From the NCBI RefSeq assembly GCF_015686655.1, contig NZ_JADPMP010000010.1, positions 124,001-188,000 on the forward strand: a stretch of 64,000 nt of DNA, read 5' to 3'. Below, one piece after another: positions 26,793-36,782 of this stretch; the stretch's first letter is position 1; the number at the start of each line of letters is the position of its first letter. The translations under genes were made by a program, and so were the position numbers. The stretch is from Pontibacter sp. FD36 (lineage in GTDB: Bacteria > Bacteroidota > Bacteroidia > Cytophagales > Hymenobacteraceae). The notes under the pieces are model-generated. The model searched no databases and was not told where the DNA came from. It worked only from the letters and a program-made list of their open reading frames with translations.

Positions 26793-27449
26793 TTACTTAT
26801 TTCCTTTGGCGTGGTCAGCCAGGAATTTCTGCAGACCGATGTCAGTCAGTGGGTGGTTCAGAAGGCCCGTGATCACTGAAAGCGGACAAGTTACTACATC
26901 GGCACCCAACTCAGCGCACTGCACCAGGTGCATTACGTGACGTACCGAAGCAGCCAGTACCTGTGTCTGGTAACCGTAGTTGCCATAAATATGCACGATC
27001 TGCTCGATCAGCTGCAAACCATCCGTTGATACGTCGTCCAGACGGCCTACGAAAGGAGACACATAGGTAGCACCTGCCTTGGCAGCCAGAATCGCCTGAC
27101 CAGCAGAGAATACCAGTGTACAGTTCGTTTTGATGCCGCGCTCGCTGAAGTGACGGATTGCCTTCACGCCTTCACGTGTCATCGGCACTTTCACCACAAT
27201 GTTCGGGTGCAGTTCGGCCAGCAGTTCGCCTTCGCGTACCATGCCGTCGAAGTCCGTTGCGATCACTTCGGCGCTGATGTCACCATCCACGATTTCGCAA
27301 ATCTGCTTGTAGTGCGCCATCACATTGTCGTGTCCGAAGATACCTTCTTTGGCCATCAGCGATGGGTTGGTGGTAACACCGTCGAGCACACCGAGGTCGT
27401 GCGCTTCCTGAATTTCCTGCAGGTTTGCAGTATCAACAAAGAATTTCAT
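26793..27449 (-). CDS. fsa: fructose-6-phosphate aldolase / transaldolase-like
   Basis: A 218-residue class I aldolase of the small transaldolase subfamily (TalC/MipB/FSA). The Schiff-base lysine is Lys87 in [13 protein letters not shown], with [13 protein letters not shown] at the N-terminus and [12 protein letters not shown] at 25-36. Length and motifs suit either fructose-6-phosphate aldolase or a decameric transaldolase, and sequence alone does not separate these. A near-consensus promoter (TTTG-N18-TAGATTTG) lies upstream. Confidence 0.88.
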   Translation of the reverse strand: MKFFVDTANLQEIQEAHDLGVLDGVTTNPSLMAKEGIFGHDNVMAHYKQICEIVDGDISAEVIATDFDGMVREGELLAELHPNIVVKVPMTREGVKAIRHFSERGIKTNCTLVFSAGQAILAAKAGATYVSPFVGRLDDVSTDGLQLIEQIVHIYGNYGYQTQVLAASVRHVMHLVQCAELGADVVTCPLSVITGLLNHPLTDIGLQKFLADHAKGNK

Positions 27450-27474
27450 AATGCTAGGGATGTAGAATTTCCTA

Positions 27475-27504
27475 CAAATCTAACGCAATATGCCCTAAGT
27501 CAAA
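27475..27504 (-). promoter_or_regulatory. promoter of fsa (TTTG-N18-TAGATTTG)
   Basis: On the minus strand TTTG (27504-27501) is followed after 18 bases by TAGATTTG (27482-27475). This matches the Bacteroidota primary sigma-factor consensus. The predicted start, about 5 bases on, gives a leader of roughly 21 bases. Confidence 0.75.
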
Positions 27505-27659
27505 AGACATTGTATAAAAGATGCGGGACAATTGAGGTATAAGCCCTCAAAGGCAGGTTAACCTGCTGTATGGCAGGGTATAGGGAGCAGCAGCAGAAGC
27601 AACTGAGCTTAAAACAAGAAGACCGGCAACGGGCCGGTCAGAAAAGTATGGACAAAAAA

Positions 27660-27756
27660 AAGTGGCAAACCAACATCGCGCCGCTTCAACCATCTACCCT
27701 TGCTGCCTTCCGGCCCTGGGGGAGTTCGACGGGAGCTGGCCGTGCCGATTTGCCGT
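27660..27756 (-). ncRNA. ffs: small SRP RNA (4.5S-type)
   Basis: The minus strand carries the universal SRP hairpin: the asymmetric-loop and GNRA-type core reads CAGGGCCGGAAGGCAGCAAGG. The outer ends pair (GGCAAA at 27754-27749 with TTTGCC at 27669-27664), giving an RNA of about 92-97 bases, the size of small bacterial 4.5S RNA without an Alu domain. A run of T on the minus strand (27661-27654) ends it. A consensus promoter is directly upstream with its predicted start at the 5' end. It binds the Ffh M domain encoded at 4943-6283. Confidence 0.92.
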
Positions 27757-27758
27757 TA

Positions 27759-27789
27759 CAAAAGTACGAAGATTATCCTGAAGTGCAAA
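27759..27789 (-). promoter_or_regulatory. promoter of the SRP RNA gene (TTTG-N19-TACTTTTG)
   Basis: On the minus strand TTTG (27789-27786) and TACTTTTG (27766-27759) are 19 bases apart. The -7 box ends about 4 bases before the RNA's 5' end, a useful internal calibration for other promoters in this window. Confidence 0.85.
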
Positions 27790-27909
27790 TTTATTCAGCA
27801 GAATAATGCAGGAATAGCGGCAATAAGGAGTTAGCACATTAAGTTTCAGGGTGATTACAAGAAAAATTATTTCGAGAAGCTGCAGAGCAAAGTTGATTGA
27901 CTTCCTATT

Positions 27910-28780
27910 TTGTCTGAATCTTAATGTAGGGTCCCTATCCCAAGGATTTAAAGGATTAAAAGAGGTCCCCTACTCACTACTGTTCGAGACCTGTAAAACG
28001 GGCTCTACAAGGCATCTAAGCTAGATTCTGCCAATTAAAACTATCCCTTGAGGTCAAACGAGAACGCGAGTTCGAAGATTGCGACCGTATATAAAAAAGG
28101 GGTGTTCTATAGGCCGGAGACCATTCAGGGCAGAAACCAAATAGCAAAACAGCAGCCTTTTACACCCCTGTGGTCCCCTCAAGGGGACAGTTTCGCCTCC
28201 AGTATTCAGCCTGAATAGCCAGAAAACAATTCTTTCACAGGTTTCGAACAGTATTAGCCCCACCCCAAAACAGGTGGGGCAGTGTGCACGATTAACCTGC
28301 CCCTCCCGTGAAGTAGGGCCGTTAAGTTCTAGCAAATTCTCTCCTTGAGGATAAATGAGACGCGAGTCGAAACTTACGAGCGAAGCTCTCAGAGAGGTGT
28401 TGAGGCTGAGGATGCATCGTAAATAAGTCCACTAATGGCAATTTAGCACCGAATTTACACCCCTATAATCCCCTCAAGGGGATAGTTTTCGACAGTACTT
28501 AACAGCCCTCTCCCAAGAGGGGAATCTCTGCTACTGCCTTTTCACAGGTATAAGCATCGTAGTTTATGTTATACACCACTGGCAGGTATAGCAAGACTCA
28601 CTCGCACGCTGGCTATGAAACAAGCAGCAGTGCCATGTGCCCTTAAATGACTACCCACTGTTTGAGCGTTCAGCGAGTTTGGGGAGTCTTGACTTTTTTG
28701 CTTACTTTTTGTGTCAAGACAAAAAGTAAGGCCCGCCCGGCCAGGGCAAAAGGTGCCCGCCGCACAGGCGAAGCTATGGA
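27910..28780 (+). repeat. composite dispersed repeat, copy A (between ffs and guaA)
   Basis: A gene-free stretch of more than 1.1 kb. From about 28284 to 28780 it matches, in inverted orientation, 57515-58016 downstream of rnpB; over one block of about 167 bases I counted about 17 differences by eye. It contains a direct subrepeat (28041-28194 and 28339-28491), a near-palindrome CCCCTCAAGGGG, and a perfect 12-bp stem hairpin CTTACTTTTTGT/ACAAAAAGTAAG near 28699-28728. The left end carries TTGTCTGAATC and AGGATTTAAAGGATT words that also border copy B. Open frames inside are short and differ between copies, so I call no gene. Confidence 0.8.
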
Positions 28781-28938
28781 GCAAATCAAATTGATATGCA
28801 TAATACAGCAGCAGCTATACCTGGGCCAGAGGCCCCACCATAGTAAACACGAGCGAGGACGCTCGCGCCATAGCAGTCCCCGCTGGGGAATCAAAAAAAC
28901 CTACTTCCTAGCACTCCTCAAAACATATCTCCCCTATT

Positions 28939-28971
28939 TTTGGCAAAAAAGCCTAATACACCTTACCTTTG
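28939..28971 (+). promoter_or_regulatory. promoter of guaA (TTTG-N21-TACCTTTG), likely leaderless
   Basis: TTTG at 28939-28942 and TACCTTTG at 28964-28971. By comparison with the SRP RNA promoter, transcription would start at about 28975-28976, which coincides with the guaA ATG at 28975. Confidence 0.6.
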
Positions 28972-28974
28972 CGC

Positions 28975-30504
<1,530 letters not shown>

Positions 30505-30506
30505 TA

Positions 30507-30637
30507 TTAGTGAGTGAGTTTTGAATGAGTGATTGCGTGAATAGTAATGAATCGAGTTGTGCGCTAAACAGTAAATGAGTCATTCAAATACTGTTTTTAT
30601 CAATTCACTCATTCGCTAAATCACTCATTCACTCATT
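30507..30637. repeat. inverted low-complexity tract after guaA
   Basis: Left arm words TGAGTGAGTTTTGAATGAGTGA (30511-30532) and AATGAATCGAG face right arm words TCACTCATTCGCTAAATCACTCATTCACTCA (30605-30636). This is a GAGT-rich variant of the AATGATTAATGA tracts; it may act as an imperfect terminator hairpin or a spacer. Confidence 0.6.
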
Positions 30638-30667
30638 TAAAACCTCGCTCAATCAAAAATAAACAAG

Positions 30668-32371
30668 ATGAAGAGAAGCTTATTGAAGCATGCAGCGGGT
30701 GTGCTGCTAATGGCTGTGCTTGCGCTACCGGCACAGGCCCAGCAGGATTATAGCACGACCTATAGCAATGGCAAGGTACTGATAGAGCAGGAGCGCTACG
30801 ATAAGGCCATGGCTGAGCTGCTACCTATCACGCAGGCTGGCCCCAAAAATCAATATGCTCCAGAAGCCTCTTACCTGTATGCTATAGCGGCCCTCAAGGC
30901 AAACAAAATGCCGGAAGCCCGCCGTATGCTGCAGCAGCTACAGGGCCAGCACCCCAATTGGCCTAATCAACCTGAAGCAAGTTACCTACTGGCTAATGTG
31001 TTGTTTGAGCAAGGTGAATATGAGCAGGCTTTGGCTGAACTAAGCAGCCTGCGCTCCGCTAAACTGCAGGCCGATGCCGAAAACCTGAAGCGTCACTACC
31101 TGATGCGCATTACCGACCGCGAAACTTTTGAGCAGTTACTGCAGCGCTATCCGGATGATAAAGCTGTCGCACAAACCTATGCTGACAAGTTACTGGCTGG
31201 TTGGTATCGTCCTGAGGATAGAACTACGCTGGAAAGCATTGTTTCGAAGCACCGCCTGGATCGCAACCGCTACCTGAGTGCCAATGCCATGCGCAAACAG
31301 GCTTATAATGTAGCAGCACTGATGCCGTTTCAGCTGGACCAAGACCTGGGACAGGCAGCACGTAAGAATCAGTTTGCCACCGACCTCTTTGCGGGCATGA
31401 AGATGGCGCAGGACTCCCTGAAGCGCCAGGGTATCAACATTAACCTGTATGCTTACGATGCAGGCACCGACACAACTGCTGTCAAGCGAATCCTGGAAAC
31501 TTCGGAGCTCAAAAGCATGGATCTGGTTATCGGCCCAGTTTACAGGTCATCAGCCAAGATTGCGGCTCGTTTTGCTTCACAGAATAATGTAAATGTAGTC
31601 AACCCGCTTACCCAGGACCTGGAAGTAGCTGCCGATAACGCCAACATTTTTCTGTTTGAGTCTTCGGTAGCGACGCAGGCACGACAGGCTGCTACCTACG
31701 CTTACCATACTTTTGAGCCTAAAACGGCTGTCATTCTGTATGAAGACAACAAAGATGACATCGCTTTTAGCCAGCATTACCGCGAGCAGTTCCTGAAGCT
31801 GGGGGGTAAAATTGCAGCTTTTAAAAAAATAAACTCTACACAGAGCTCTGCCACCGCCACTGTTTTCAAAGACCTGAAACTGGAGAATGTTGGTCACCTG
31901 GCTGTTTTCTCAGATCAGATGACGGCTGCGGCAAACACGGTTAGTACCTTGCAGTCCAGAGCGGCCACGCTGCCACTCGTTACATTCGAAAAGTGGCTGG
32001 GTATAGGGCAGCTGACCCTGCGCCAGTTAGACGATCTGGAGATCTACTTTGTAAATCCGAAATTCATCGACCAGATGAGTTCGGCAGCGCGTCACTTCCG
32101 TAAGCGGTATGCGGCCAGGTATAACATGCCACCCTCGCAGTATGCTTACGCCGGCTTTGAAATGATGTATTATTTCGGAACACTGCTCCAAAATTACGGT
32201 CCGCGTTTCAACCTGGCGCTTGGCTCAGAGGGACTCCGTCCAGGTGTTTTTTACAAAGGTATAGGCTATACCGATCGTGCAGCTCTTAATGAAGTGCGCC
32301 GCGACAACCAGTATATCCCGATTACCAAACTGGAAAACCTGCAACTAACTGTCGTAAATCCGATCTTTTAA
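30668..32371 (+). CDS. TPR plus type 1 periplasmic-binding-fold protein (LpoA/ABC substrate-binding-like)
   Basis: A 567-residue exported protein. A Sec signal peptide (KHAAGVLLMAVLALPAQAQ) is followed by TPR-like helical pairs over residues 28-150 (SNGKVLIEQERYDKAMAEL, ASYLLANVLFEQGEYEQAL). From about residue 210 there is a receptor-type ligand-binding fold (VAALMPFQLDQ, DLVIGPVYRSSAK, TAVILYEDNKDD). The architecture is like LpoA, the E. coli outer-membrane activator of PBP1a, but there is no lipobox, so a periplasmic soluble protein is more likely. It lies between guaA and hemL; no other transporter subunit is near. Confidence 0.8.
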   Translation: MKRSLLKHAAGVLLMAVLALPAQAQQDYSTTYSNGKVLIEQERYDKAMAELLPITQAGPKNQYAPEASYLYAIAALKANKMPEARRMLQQLQGQHPNWPNQPEASYLLANVLFEQGEYEQALAELSSLRSAKLQADAENLKRHYLMRITDRETFEQLLQRYPDDKAVAQTYADKLLAGWYRPEDRTTLESIVSKHRLDRNRYLSANAMRKQAYNVAALMPFQLDQDLGQAARKNQFATDLFAGMKMAQDSLKRQGININLYAYDAGTDTTAVKRILETSELKSMDLVIGPVYRSSAKIAARFASQNNVNVVNPLTQDLEVAADNANIFLFESSVATQARQAATYAYHTFEPKTAVILYEDNKDDIAFSQHYREQFLKLGGKIAAFKKINSTQSSATATVFKDLKLENVGHLAVFSDQMTAAANTVSTLQSRAATLPLVTFEKWLGIGQLTLRQLDDLEIYFVNPKFIDQMSSAARHFRKRYAARYNMPPSQYAYAGFEMMYYFGTLLQNYGPRFNLALGSEGLRPGVFYKGIGYTDRAALNEVRRDNQYIPITKLENLQLTVVNPIF

Positions 32372-32445
32372 TGCTTTTGGCATTACCCATCAGGGTATAG
32401 CACCCTGCCCATATCATTGCTTTTAAATTCAAAGAAACCAGAATT

Positions 32446-33744
32446 ATGAAAATAGCACCAATCAGCGAAGAACTTTTTCAGCGTGCGCAGCACTCCATAC
32501 CGGGCGGGGTAAACTCTCCTGTACGAGCCTTCAGAGCTGTGGGCGGCAATCCACGTTTTATGGTATCGGCCAAAGGTCCTTATATGTTCGACGAGGACGG
32601 CAACCGCTACATCGAGCTCATCAACTCCTGGGGACCTATGATTTTGGGTCATGCTGCTGAAATTGTGCAGGAAGCTGTGCAGCAGGCTATACCTAATTCG
32701 CTTTCTTTCGGGGCGCCAACCCGCAAAGAAATTGAAATCGCAGAGCTGATCGTGGACATGGTACCTTCAATCGAGAAAGTACGCATGGTAAACTCCGGCA
32801 CCGAGGCTACCATGTCGGCAGTGCGTGTGGCCAGAGGCTATACCGGCCGCAACAAAATGATCAAATTCGAAGGTTGCTATCATGGCCACGGCGACTCTTT
32901 CCTGATCGCTGCTGGTAGTGGCGCCATCACCCTTGGCGTACCGGATAGCCCAGGTGTAACGAAGGGAGTGGCGGCTGATACGCTCACGGCACCTTTCAAT
33001 GACCTGGAGGCTGTGAAGACACTGGTAGAGGCTAACAAAGATCAGGTAGCAGCTATCATATTAGAGCCAGTAGCTGGTAACATGGGCTTAGTACTACCTG
33101 ATGCAGGTTTCCTGCAGGGCCTGCGTGACCTTTGTACCAAAGAGGGTATCGTGCTAATATTCGACGAAGTGATGACCGGTTTCCGTCTGGCACCGGGTGG
33201 AGCGCAGCAGTTGTTCGGCGTTACGCCAGATATGACTACGTTGGGTAAGATCATCGGCGGCGGCATGCCAGTAGGCGCTTATGGTGGCAAGAAAGAGATC
33301 ATGAACTTTGTAGCGCCAGCCGGCCCGGTTTACCAGGCGGGTACGCTCTCCGGTAACCCAATTGCGATGTCGGCAGGTATGGCCATGCTGCAGTACCTGC
33401 AAGGCCATCCGGAGGTATACACGAACCTGGAGCAGACAACTACCAAAATGGTAAACGGCATGAAGCAGAACATGCAGGAACTGGGGATGAACTTCACCAT
33501 CAACCATGTAGGCTCTATGTTCAGCATCTTCTTTACGGAGCAGCCTGTTACCGATTTTGAAAGTGCTAAGTCATCCGATACAGCCATGTTTGGTCGCTAT
33601 TTCAACAGTATGCTGCAGCGCGGCGTATACCTTGCTCCTTCCCAATATGAATCGTTGTTCGTATCTACTGCCATCACCGATGAGTTGGTGCAAGAGTACC
33701 TACAGGCAAACCGGGAAGCGCTTCAGGAAGCGGTACAACAGTAA
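32446..33744 (+). CDS. hemL: glutamate-1-semialdehyde 2,1-aminomutase
   Basis: A 432-residue PLP enzyme that makes 5-aminolevulinate from glutamate-1-semialdehyde in the C5 tetrapyrrole pathway. The N-terminus SIPGGVNSPVRAF is diagnostic of the family. FDEVMTGFR at 239-247 and the PLP lysine Lys268 in TTLGKIIGGGMPVGAYGG are intact. Length is normal. It is followed 24 bases later by a terminator hairpin, so it ends its transcription unit. Confidence 0.96.
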   Translation: MKIAPISEELFQRAQHSIPGGVNSPVRAFRAVGGNPRFMVSAKGPYMFDEDGNRYIELINSWGPMILGHAAEIVQEAVQQAIPNSLSFGAPTRKEIEIAELIVDMVPSIEKVRMVNSGTEATMSAVRVARGYTGRNKMIKFEGCYHGHGDSFLIAAGSGAITLGVPDSPGVTKGVAADTLTAPFNDLEAVKTLVEANKDQVAAIILEPVAGNMGLVLPDAGFLQGLRDLCTKEGIVLIFDEVMTGFRLAPGGAQQLFGVTPDMTTLGKIIGGGMPVGAYGGKKEIMNFVAPAGPVYQAGTLSGNPIAMSAGMAMLQYLQGHPEVYTNLEQTTTKMVNGMKQNMQELGMNFTINHVGSMFSIFFTEQPVTDFESAKSSDTAMFGRYFNSMLQRGVYLAPSQYESLFVSTAITDELVQEYLQANREALQEAVQQ

Positions 33745-33768
33745 CTTATACCTTAGAATAAAGAAAGA

Positions 33769-33801
33769 AACGGCAGCCCATACCAGGGCTGCCGTTATTT
33801 T
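33769..33801 (+). terminator. terminator after hemL
   Basis: Arms AACGGCAGCCC (33769-33779) and GGGCTGCCGTT (33786-33796) are perfectly complementary with a short ATACCA loop region, followed by ATTTTTG. Confidence 0.85.
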
Positions 33802-33970
33802 TGAAGGTATAGCCAGACCACTTTATGCAGGCAGGCATGGCTCCTAACGTCAGCACTTCTATCCCCCTCCCGTTAGCCTTTAAATTAATCAGCCATTTAA
33901 CTATTCAGCTAATTCACAATCAACAATTCGCCCATTTTGCTTACTTTTACGGTCATAACATTGCACCCCC

Positions 33971-34507
33971 ATGATTCTTACAGATAAGCAGATTTTAGAA
34001 GAGGTTGAGAAAGGCACTATTTTAATTGAGCCGTTCAGACGCTCCAGCCTTGGTACCAACTCTTATGACGTACACCTGGGCCGCTACCTGGCCACTTACC
34101 GCGACGAAGTACTCGACGCCCGTCAGCACAACCAGATTGATGTCTTTGAAATCCCGGAGGAGGGATTTGTCCTGCAGCCTAATACGCTATACCTGGGCGT
34201 CACCCTGGAGTATACCGAAACACATGCACACGTTCCTTTTCTGGAAGGCAAGTCAAGCGTAGGTCGCCTTGGCATCGACATCCATGCGACGGCAGGTAAA
34301 GGCGATGTAGGCTTCTGCAATACATGGACTCTGGAAATTTCGGTGACGCAGCAGGTGCGTGTGTATCACGGCATGCCAATCGGCCAGCTGATTTATTTTG
34401 AAGTAAAAGGCGGCATTGAAAACTATTATAATAGTAAAGACAATGCCAAGTATAACAACCGCACTACCAAGCCTGTCGAATCGATGATGTGGCGCAACGA
34501 ATGGTAA
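33971..34507 (+). CDS. dcd: dCTP deaminase
   Basis: A 178-residue trimeric enzyme converting dCTP to dUTP for thymidylate supply. Motifs: RRSSLGTNSYDVHLG near 23-37, FLEGKSSVGRLGIDIHATAG near 92-111, and the catalytic glutamate region NTWTLEIS. The alternative, a bifunctional dCTP deaminase/dUTPase, cannot be excluded from sequence alone. Upstream, TTTG (33936-33939) and TAACATTG (33956-33963, an imperfect -7 box) predict a transcript starting only a few bases before the ATG. A hairpin terminator follows. Confidence 0.93.
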   Translation: MILTDKQILEEVEKGTILIEPFRRSSLGTNSYDVHLGRYLATYRDEVLDARQHNQIDVFEIPEEGFVLQPNTLYLGVTLEYTETHAHVPFLEGKSSVGRLGIDIHATAGKGDVGFCNTWTLEISVTQQVRVYHGMPIGQLIYFEVKGGIENYYNSKDNAKYNNRTTKPVESMMWRNEW

Positions 34508-34527
34508 TTTGCCTCTAAAAAAATATT

Positions 34528-34564
34528 AAAAAAAGGTCAAATATTAGCTTATTTGGCCTTTTTT
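34528..34564 (+). terminator. terminator after dcd
   Basis: Arms AAAAAGGTCAAAT and ATTTGGCCTTTTT (one T-G wobble) with an ATTAGCTT-type loop and a T run at 34559-34564. Confidence 0.8.
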
Positions 34565-34720
34565 GGCATAATTCCTGCACTATATTACACGTATTCGACA
34601 CTGAAAGGCAAGCAGGAAAATTTTTAAATGCCGGAATCATTTCACGGTAGCCTGCGTTTTAAAACTACAATGCCTCAGGAGAGAATGAAAAGCATTGAAA
34701 ACACCAAAAACACTAAGATT

Positions 34721-35167
34721 ATGAAAAAGCTACTGGTAATAACATTGATGGTATTCGGAACCGTATACGGCGCATTTGCTACAGGTAATAATGTAACAGT
34801 GATTGCTGAGAAGCGTGCCAACCACCTCACTGACCAGATGATTCGTGAGCTTCGTTTAAATAACTACCAGGCCAATAAGATTAGAGAGATTAACCTGGAC
34901 GTAGCTGCCCAGATCACTGAGATTGAGCAGAAGCACGAAGGTAACGAGCAACTGATCACAGAGAAGTGCAAAGCAGTACTGGCCTCCCGTGACCTGGAGT
35001 TTGAAGACATCCTGAGCACTGTGCAGTACAACGATTACTTCGGTGACCGTAAAGTATACTCTAAAGTAGACCGTGAGTTTATGGCAAGCCTGAATGAGGA
35101 AGGTTCTCAGAACCTGGCCACGAATGAAAAAGCTACTGAAAACTCGACTGCCTCAAACGTAAACTAA
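34721..35167 (+). CDS. small secreted protein, weakly Spy/CpxP-like
   Basis: A 148-residue protein with a clear Sec signal peptide (KKLLVITLMVFGTVYGAFA) and a helical mature part. ELRLNNYQANKIREINLDVAAQI near residue 40 resembles the LTxxQ helix of Spy/CpxP periplasmic chaperones, but the match is weak. The C-terminus is Ala/Asn/Thr-rich and probably disordered. ATG at 34721 is preferred since it places the signal peptide at the N-terminus; in-frame starts at 34628 and 34685 would add a polar extension. A terminator follows. Function unknown. Confidence 0.75.
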   Translation: MKKLLVITLMVFGTVYGAFATGNNVTVIAEKRANHLTDQMIRELRLNNYQANKIREINLDVAAQITEIEQKHEGNEQLITEKCKAVLASRDLEFEDILSTVQYNDYFGDRKVYSKVDREFMASLNEEGSQNLATNEKATENSTASNVN

Positions 35168-35191
35168 TTTGACTTATTAAATAAAAGCATA

Positions 35192-35215
35192 AAAGCCACC
35201 TCTAAGGGTGGCTTT
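35192..35215 (+). terminator. terminator after the small secreted protein
   Basis: Perfect 9-bp arms AAAGCCACC and GGTGGCTTT around a short TCTAAG loop, between convergent genes (secreted protein and gldC). Confidence 0.75.
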
Positions 35216-35242
35216 CATTGTTTATAGGACTCTGGGACTAGT

Positions 35243-35584
35243 CTAGTTACTTTTCTTCTTGCGTTCCTCTTCTACATGCTTCATCAAGTCCTCGCAAAGT
35301 GCACGCATTTTGTCGGCCATTACCTTATCACTAGTAGCCGTAGCGATGCTCTGGGCCATAGCACCAATAGTATCGATGTAGAAATACTTCATTTCATCAA
35401 TAGGCATGTCCTTTGTCCACAAGTCAATTTTCATGGTGCCAGCTTCATCACGGTCCCACAGGGAAATGTTGATAGCCTTCGCAAAATGGATTTTCTCACC
35501 TGCGTCGGTGGCTCTCCAGCTGATGGCTTCTGGTACACGCTGCTCGTCCAGCGCGATGCTAAAGTATATCTCTGACTTCTTCAT
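35243..35584 (-). CDS. gldC: gliding motility protein GldC
   Basis: A 113-residue soluble protein. The sequence MKKSEIYFSIALDEQRVPE, then ISWRATDAG and LWTKDMPIDEMKYFY, is the GldC pattern known from Flavobacterium and relatives. GldC is needed for normal gliding in Flavobacterium, though its biochemical role is not settled. It is divergent from the phosphohydrolase gene, and gldA-F-G lie 3.5 kb away. The usual gldB partner is not in the window. Confidence 0.9.
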   Translation of the reverse strand: MKKSEIYFSIALDEQRVPEAISWRATDAGEKIHFAKAINISLWDRDEAGTMKIDLWTKDMPIDEMKYFYIDTIGAMAQSIATATSDKVMADKMRALCEDLMKHVEEERKKKSN

Positions 35585-35661
35585 TTTCGTTTCTGTTAAA
35601 CTTTGTGCTATATATATCTCGTACTATGCTTGAATACTCAAACCAAGTACAAAGTTACGCG

Positions 35662-36696
35662 ATGCGCTACGGAATAAAAACCTTCTTCTTTCTTTTTAGC
35701 CTGACCATCCTTTCAGGATGTGCCAGCTTAACCTCTTCAACTAAAAAAACGAAACTATATACTGTCGCTTTTTATAACACCGAGAAACTTTACGATATTA
35801 AGAATGACCCCAAAACTGATGATGACGGCTTCACGCCTGACGGCATCATGCAATGGGACGAGGACAGGTATAAGACCAAAATTCGCAACATTGCGAAAGT
35901 CATTGAGTCCATTGGGGGCAAAAACGGTGCTGACCTGCTAGGTGTCAGCGAAGTAGAAAACCGTCAGGTGTTAGAGGACCTGGTCGGCTCCTCTCCTCTT
36001 CGCAAACGCCGCTACAATATCATTCATCACGATTCCCCCGACCCCGAGGGACTGGATGTGGCCCTGCTGTACAATCCCAGAGTTTTCAAGCCAACGGCGC
36101 ACACAAACCTACCAATTCAGTTCTCCGAAAAGGGCTTTAGCTCACGGGGTATACTGCAGGTAAAAGGTACGCTGGCAGGCGAGCCTGTAACGGTTTATGT
36201 AACACACTGGCCGGAAGATCGTGGCAGCGCGACGCTCGGCACCGCCCGCAGAAGAGACGCAGCAGCAGAGCTCAGACGGCAGCTGGATGCACAGCAGAAA
36301 ACGGACAGGGATGCCAAAATAATCGTGCTGGGTGATTTTACGGATGAGCCGAAGTCCGCCAACATGGAAAAGGTGCTAAAGGCCACAGGACGCCCTGATC
36401 CGTCCTACAACGAAGAGCTGTTCAACACCTTTTATTTGTGGTACGTACAGGGCCGCGGCAGTTTCCACACCCGCAACGACAACAAAATGCGTGATCAGAT
36501 CCTGGTTTCCAAGTCGCTTCTGAATACCAGAGGTGGTCTGCACTACGCTCACGGCTCTGCCTTCATCCATGATCCGGAGTTTGCTAAGTTCACATTCGGC
36601 AGGTATAAGGATACGCCGCGCCAGACTTGGTCAGGCACATTATACATCGGCGGGTATAGCGACCACTTCCCGGTATACATCAAGCTGCAAAAGTAG
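35662..36696 (+). CDS. endonuclease/exonuclease/phosphatase family lipoprotein
   Basis: A 344-residue predicted extracytoplasmic phosphodiesterase or phosphatase. The N-terminus is a lipoprotein signal (FFFLFSLTILSGC), so an upstream start at 35626 is unlikely. DNase I-fold motifs appear in order: GVSEVENR, HHDSPDPEGLDVALLYN, VYVTHWPEDRGS, IIVLGDFTDEP and the final GGYSDHFPVYI with the catalytic histidine. The GDFTDEP motif has Thr where many relatives have GDFND. The substrate, nucleic acid or lipid/inositol phosphate, is not determined. It ends at a terminator shared with dnaN. Confidence 0.85.
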   Translation: MRYGIKTFFFLFSLTILSGCASLTSSTKKTKLYTVAFYNTEKLYDIKNDPKTDDDGFTPDGIMQWDEDRYKTKIRNIAKVIESIGGKNGADLLGVSEVENRQVLEDLVGSSPLRKRRYNIIHHDSPDPEGLDVALLYNPRVFKPTAHTNLPIQFSEKGFSSRGILQVKGTLAGEPVTVYVTHWPEDRGSATLGTARRRDAAAELRRQLDAQQKTDRDAKIIVLGDFTDEPKSANMEKVLKATGRPDPSYNEELFNTFYLWYVQGRGSFHTRNDNKMRDQILVSKSLLNTRGGLHYAHGSAFIHDPEFAKFTFGRYKDTPRQTWSGTLYIGGYSDHFPVYIKLQK

Positions 36697-36730
36697 GCTA
36701 TACACTTAAATAGGCGATGCTCTAAAAACA

Positions 36731-36761
36731 AGAAAGGCGAACCATAACGGTCCGCCTTTCT
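36731..36761. terminator. bidirectional terminator between the phosphohydrolase gene and dnaN
   Basis: Arms AGAAAGGCGAACC and GGTCCGCCTTTCT pair with one mismatch around a short ATAAC loop, lying between convergent stop codons. Confidence 0.8.
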
Positions 36762-36782
36762 GCATTAGGAGAAATTATCTTC

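Noticed and set aside
27570..27806. 78-codon plus-strand frame
   Set aside because: Runs antisense across the SRP RNA gene; the RNA signature, terminator and promoter explain the sequence.
27910..28780. Insertion sequence with transposase
   Set aside because: No frame encodes a DDE, tyrosine or HUH transposase; treated as non-coding repeat.
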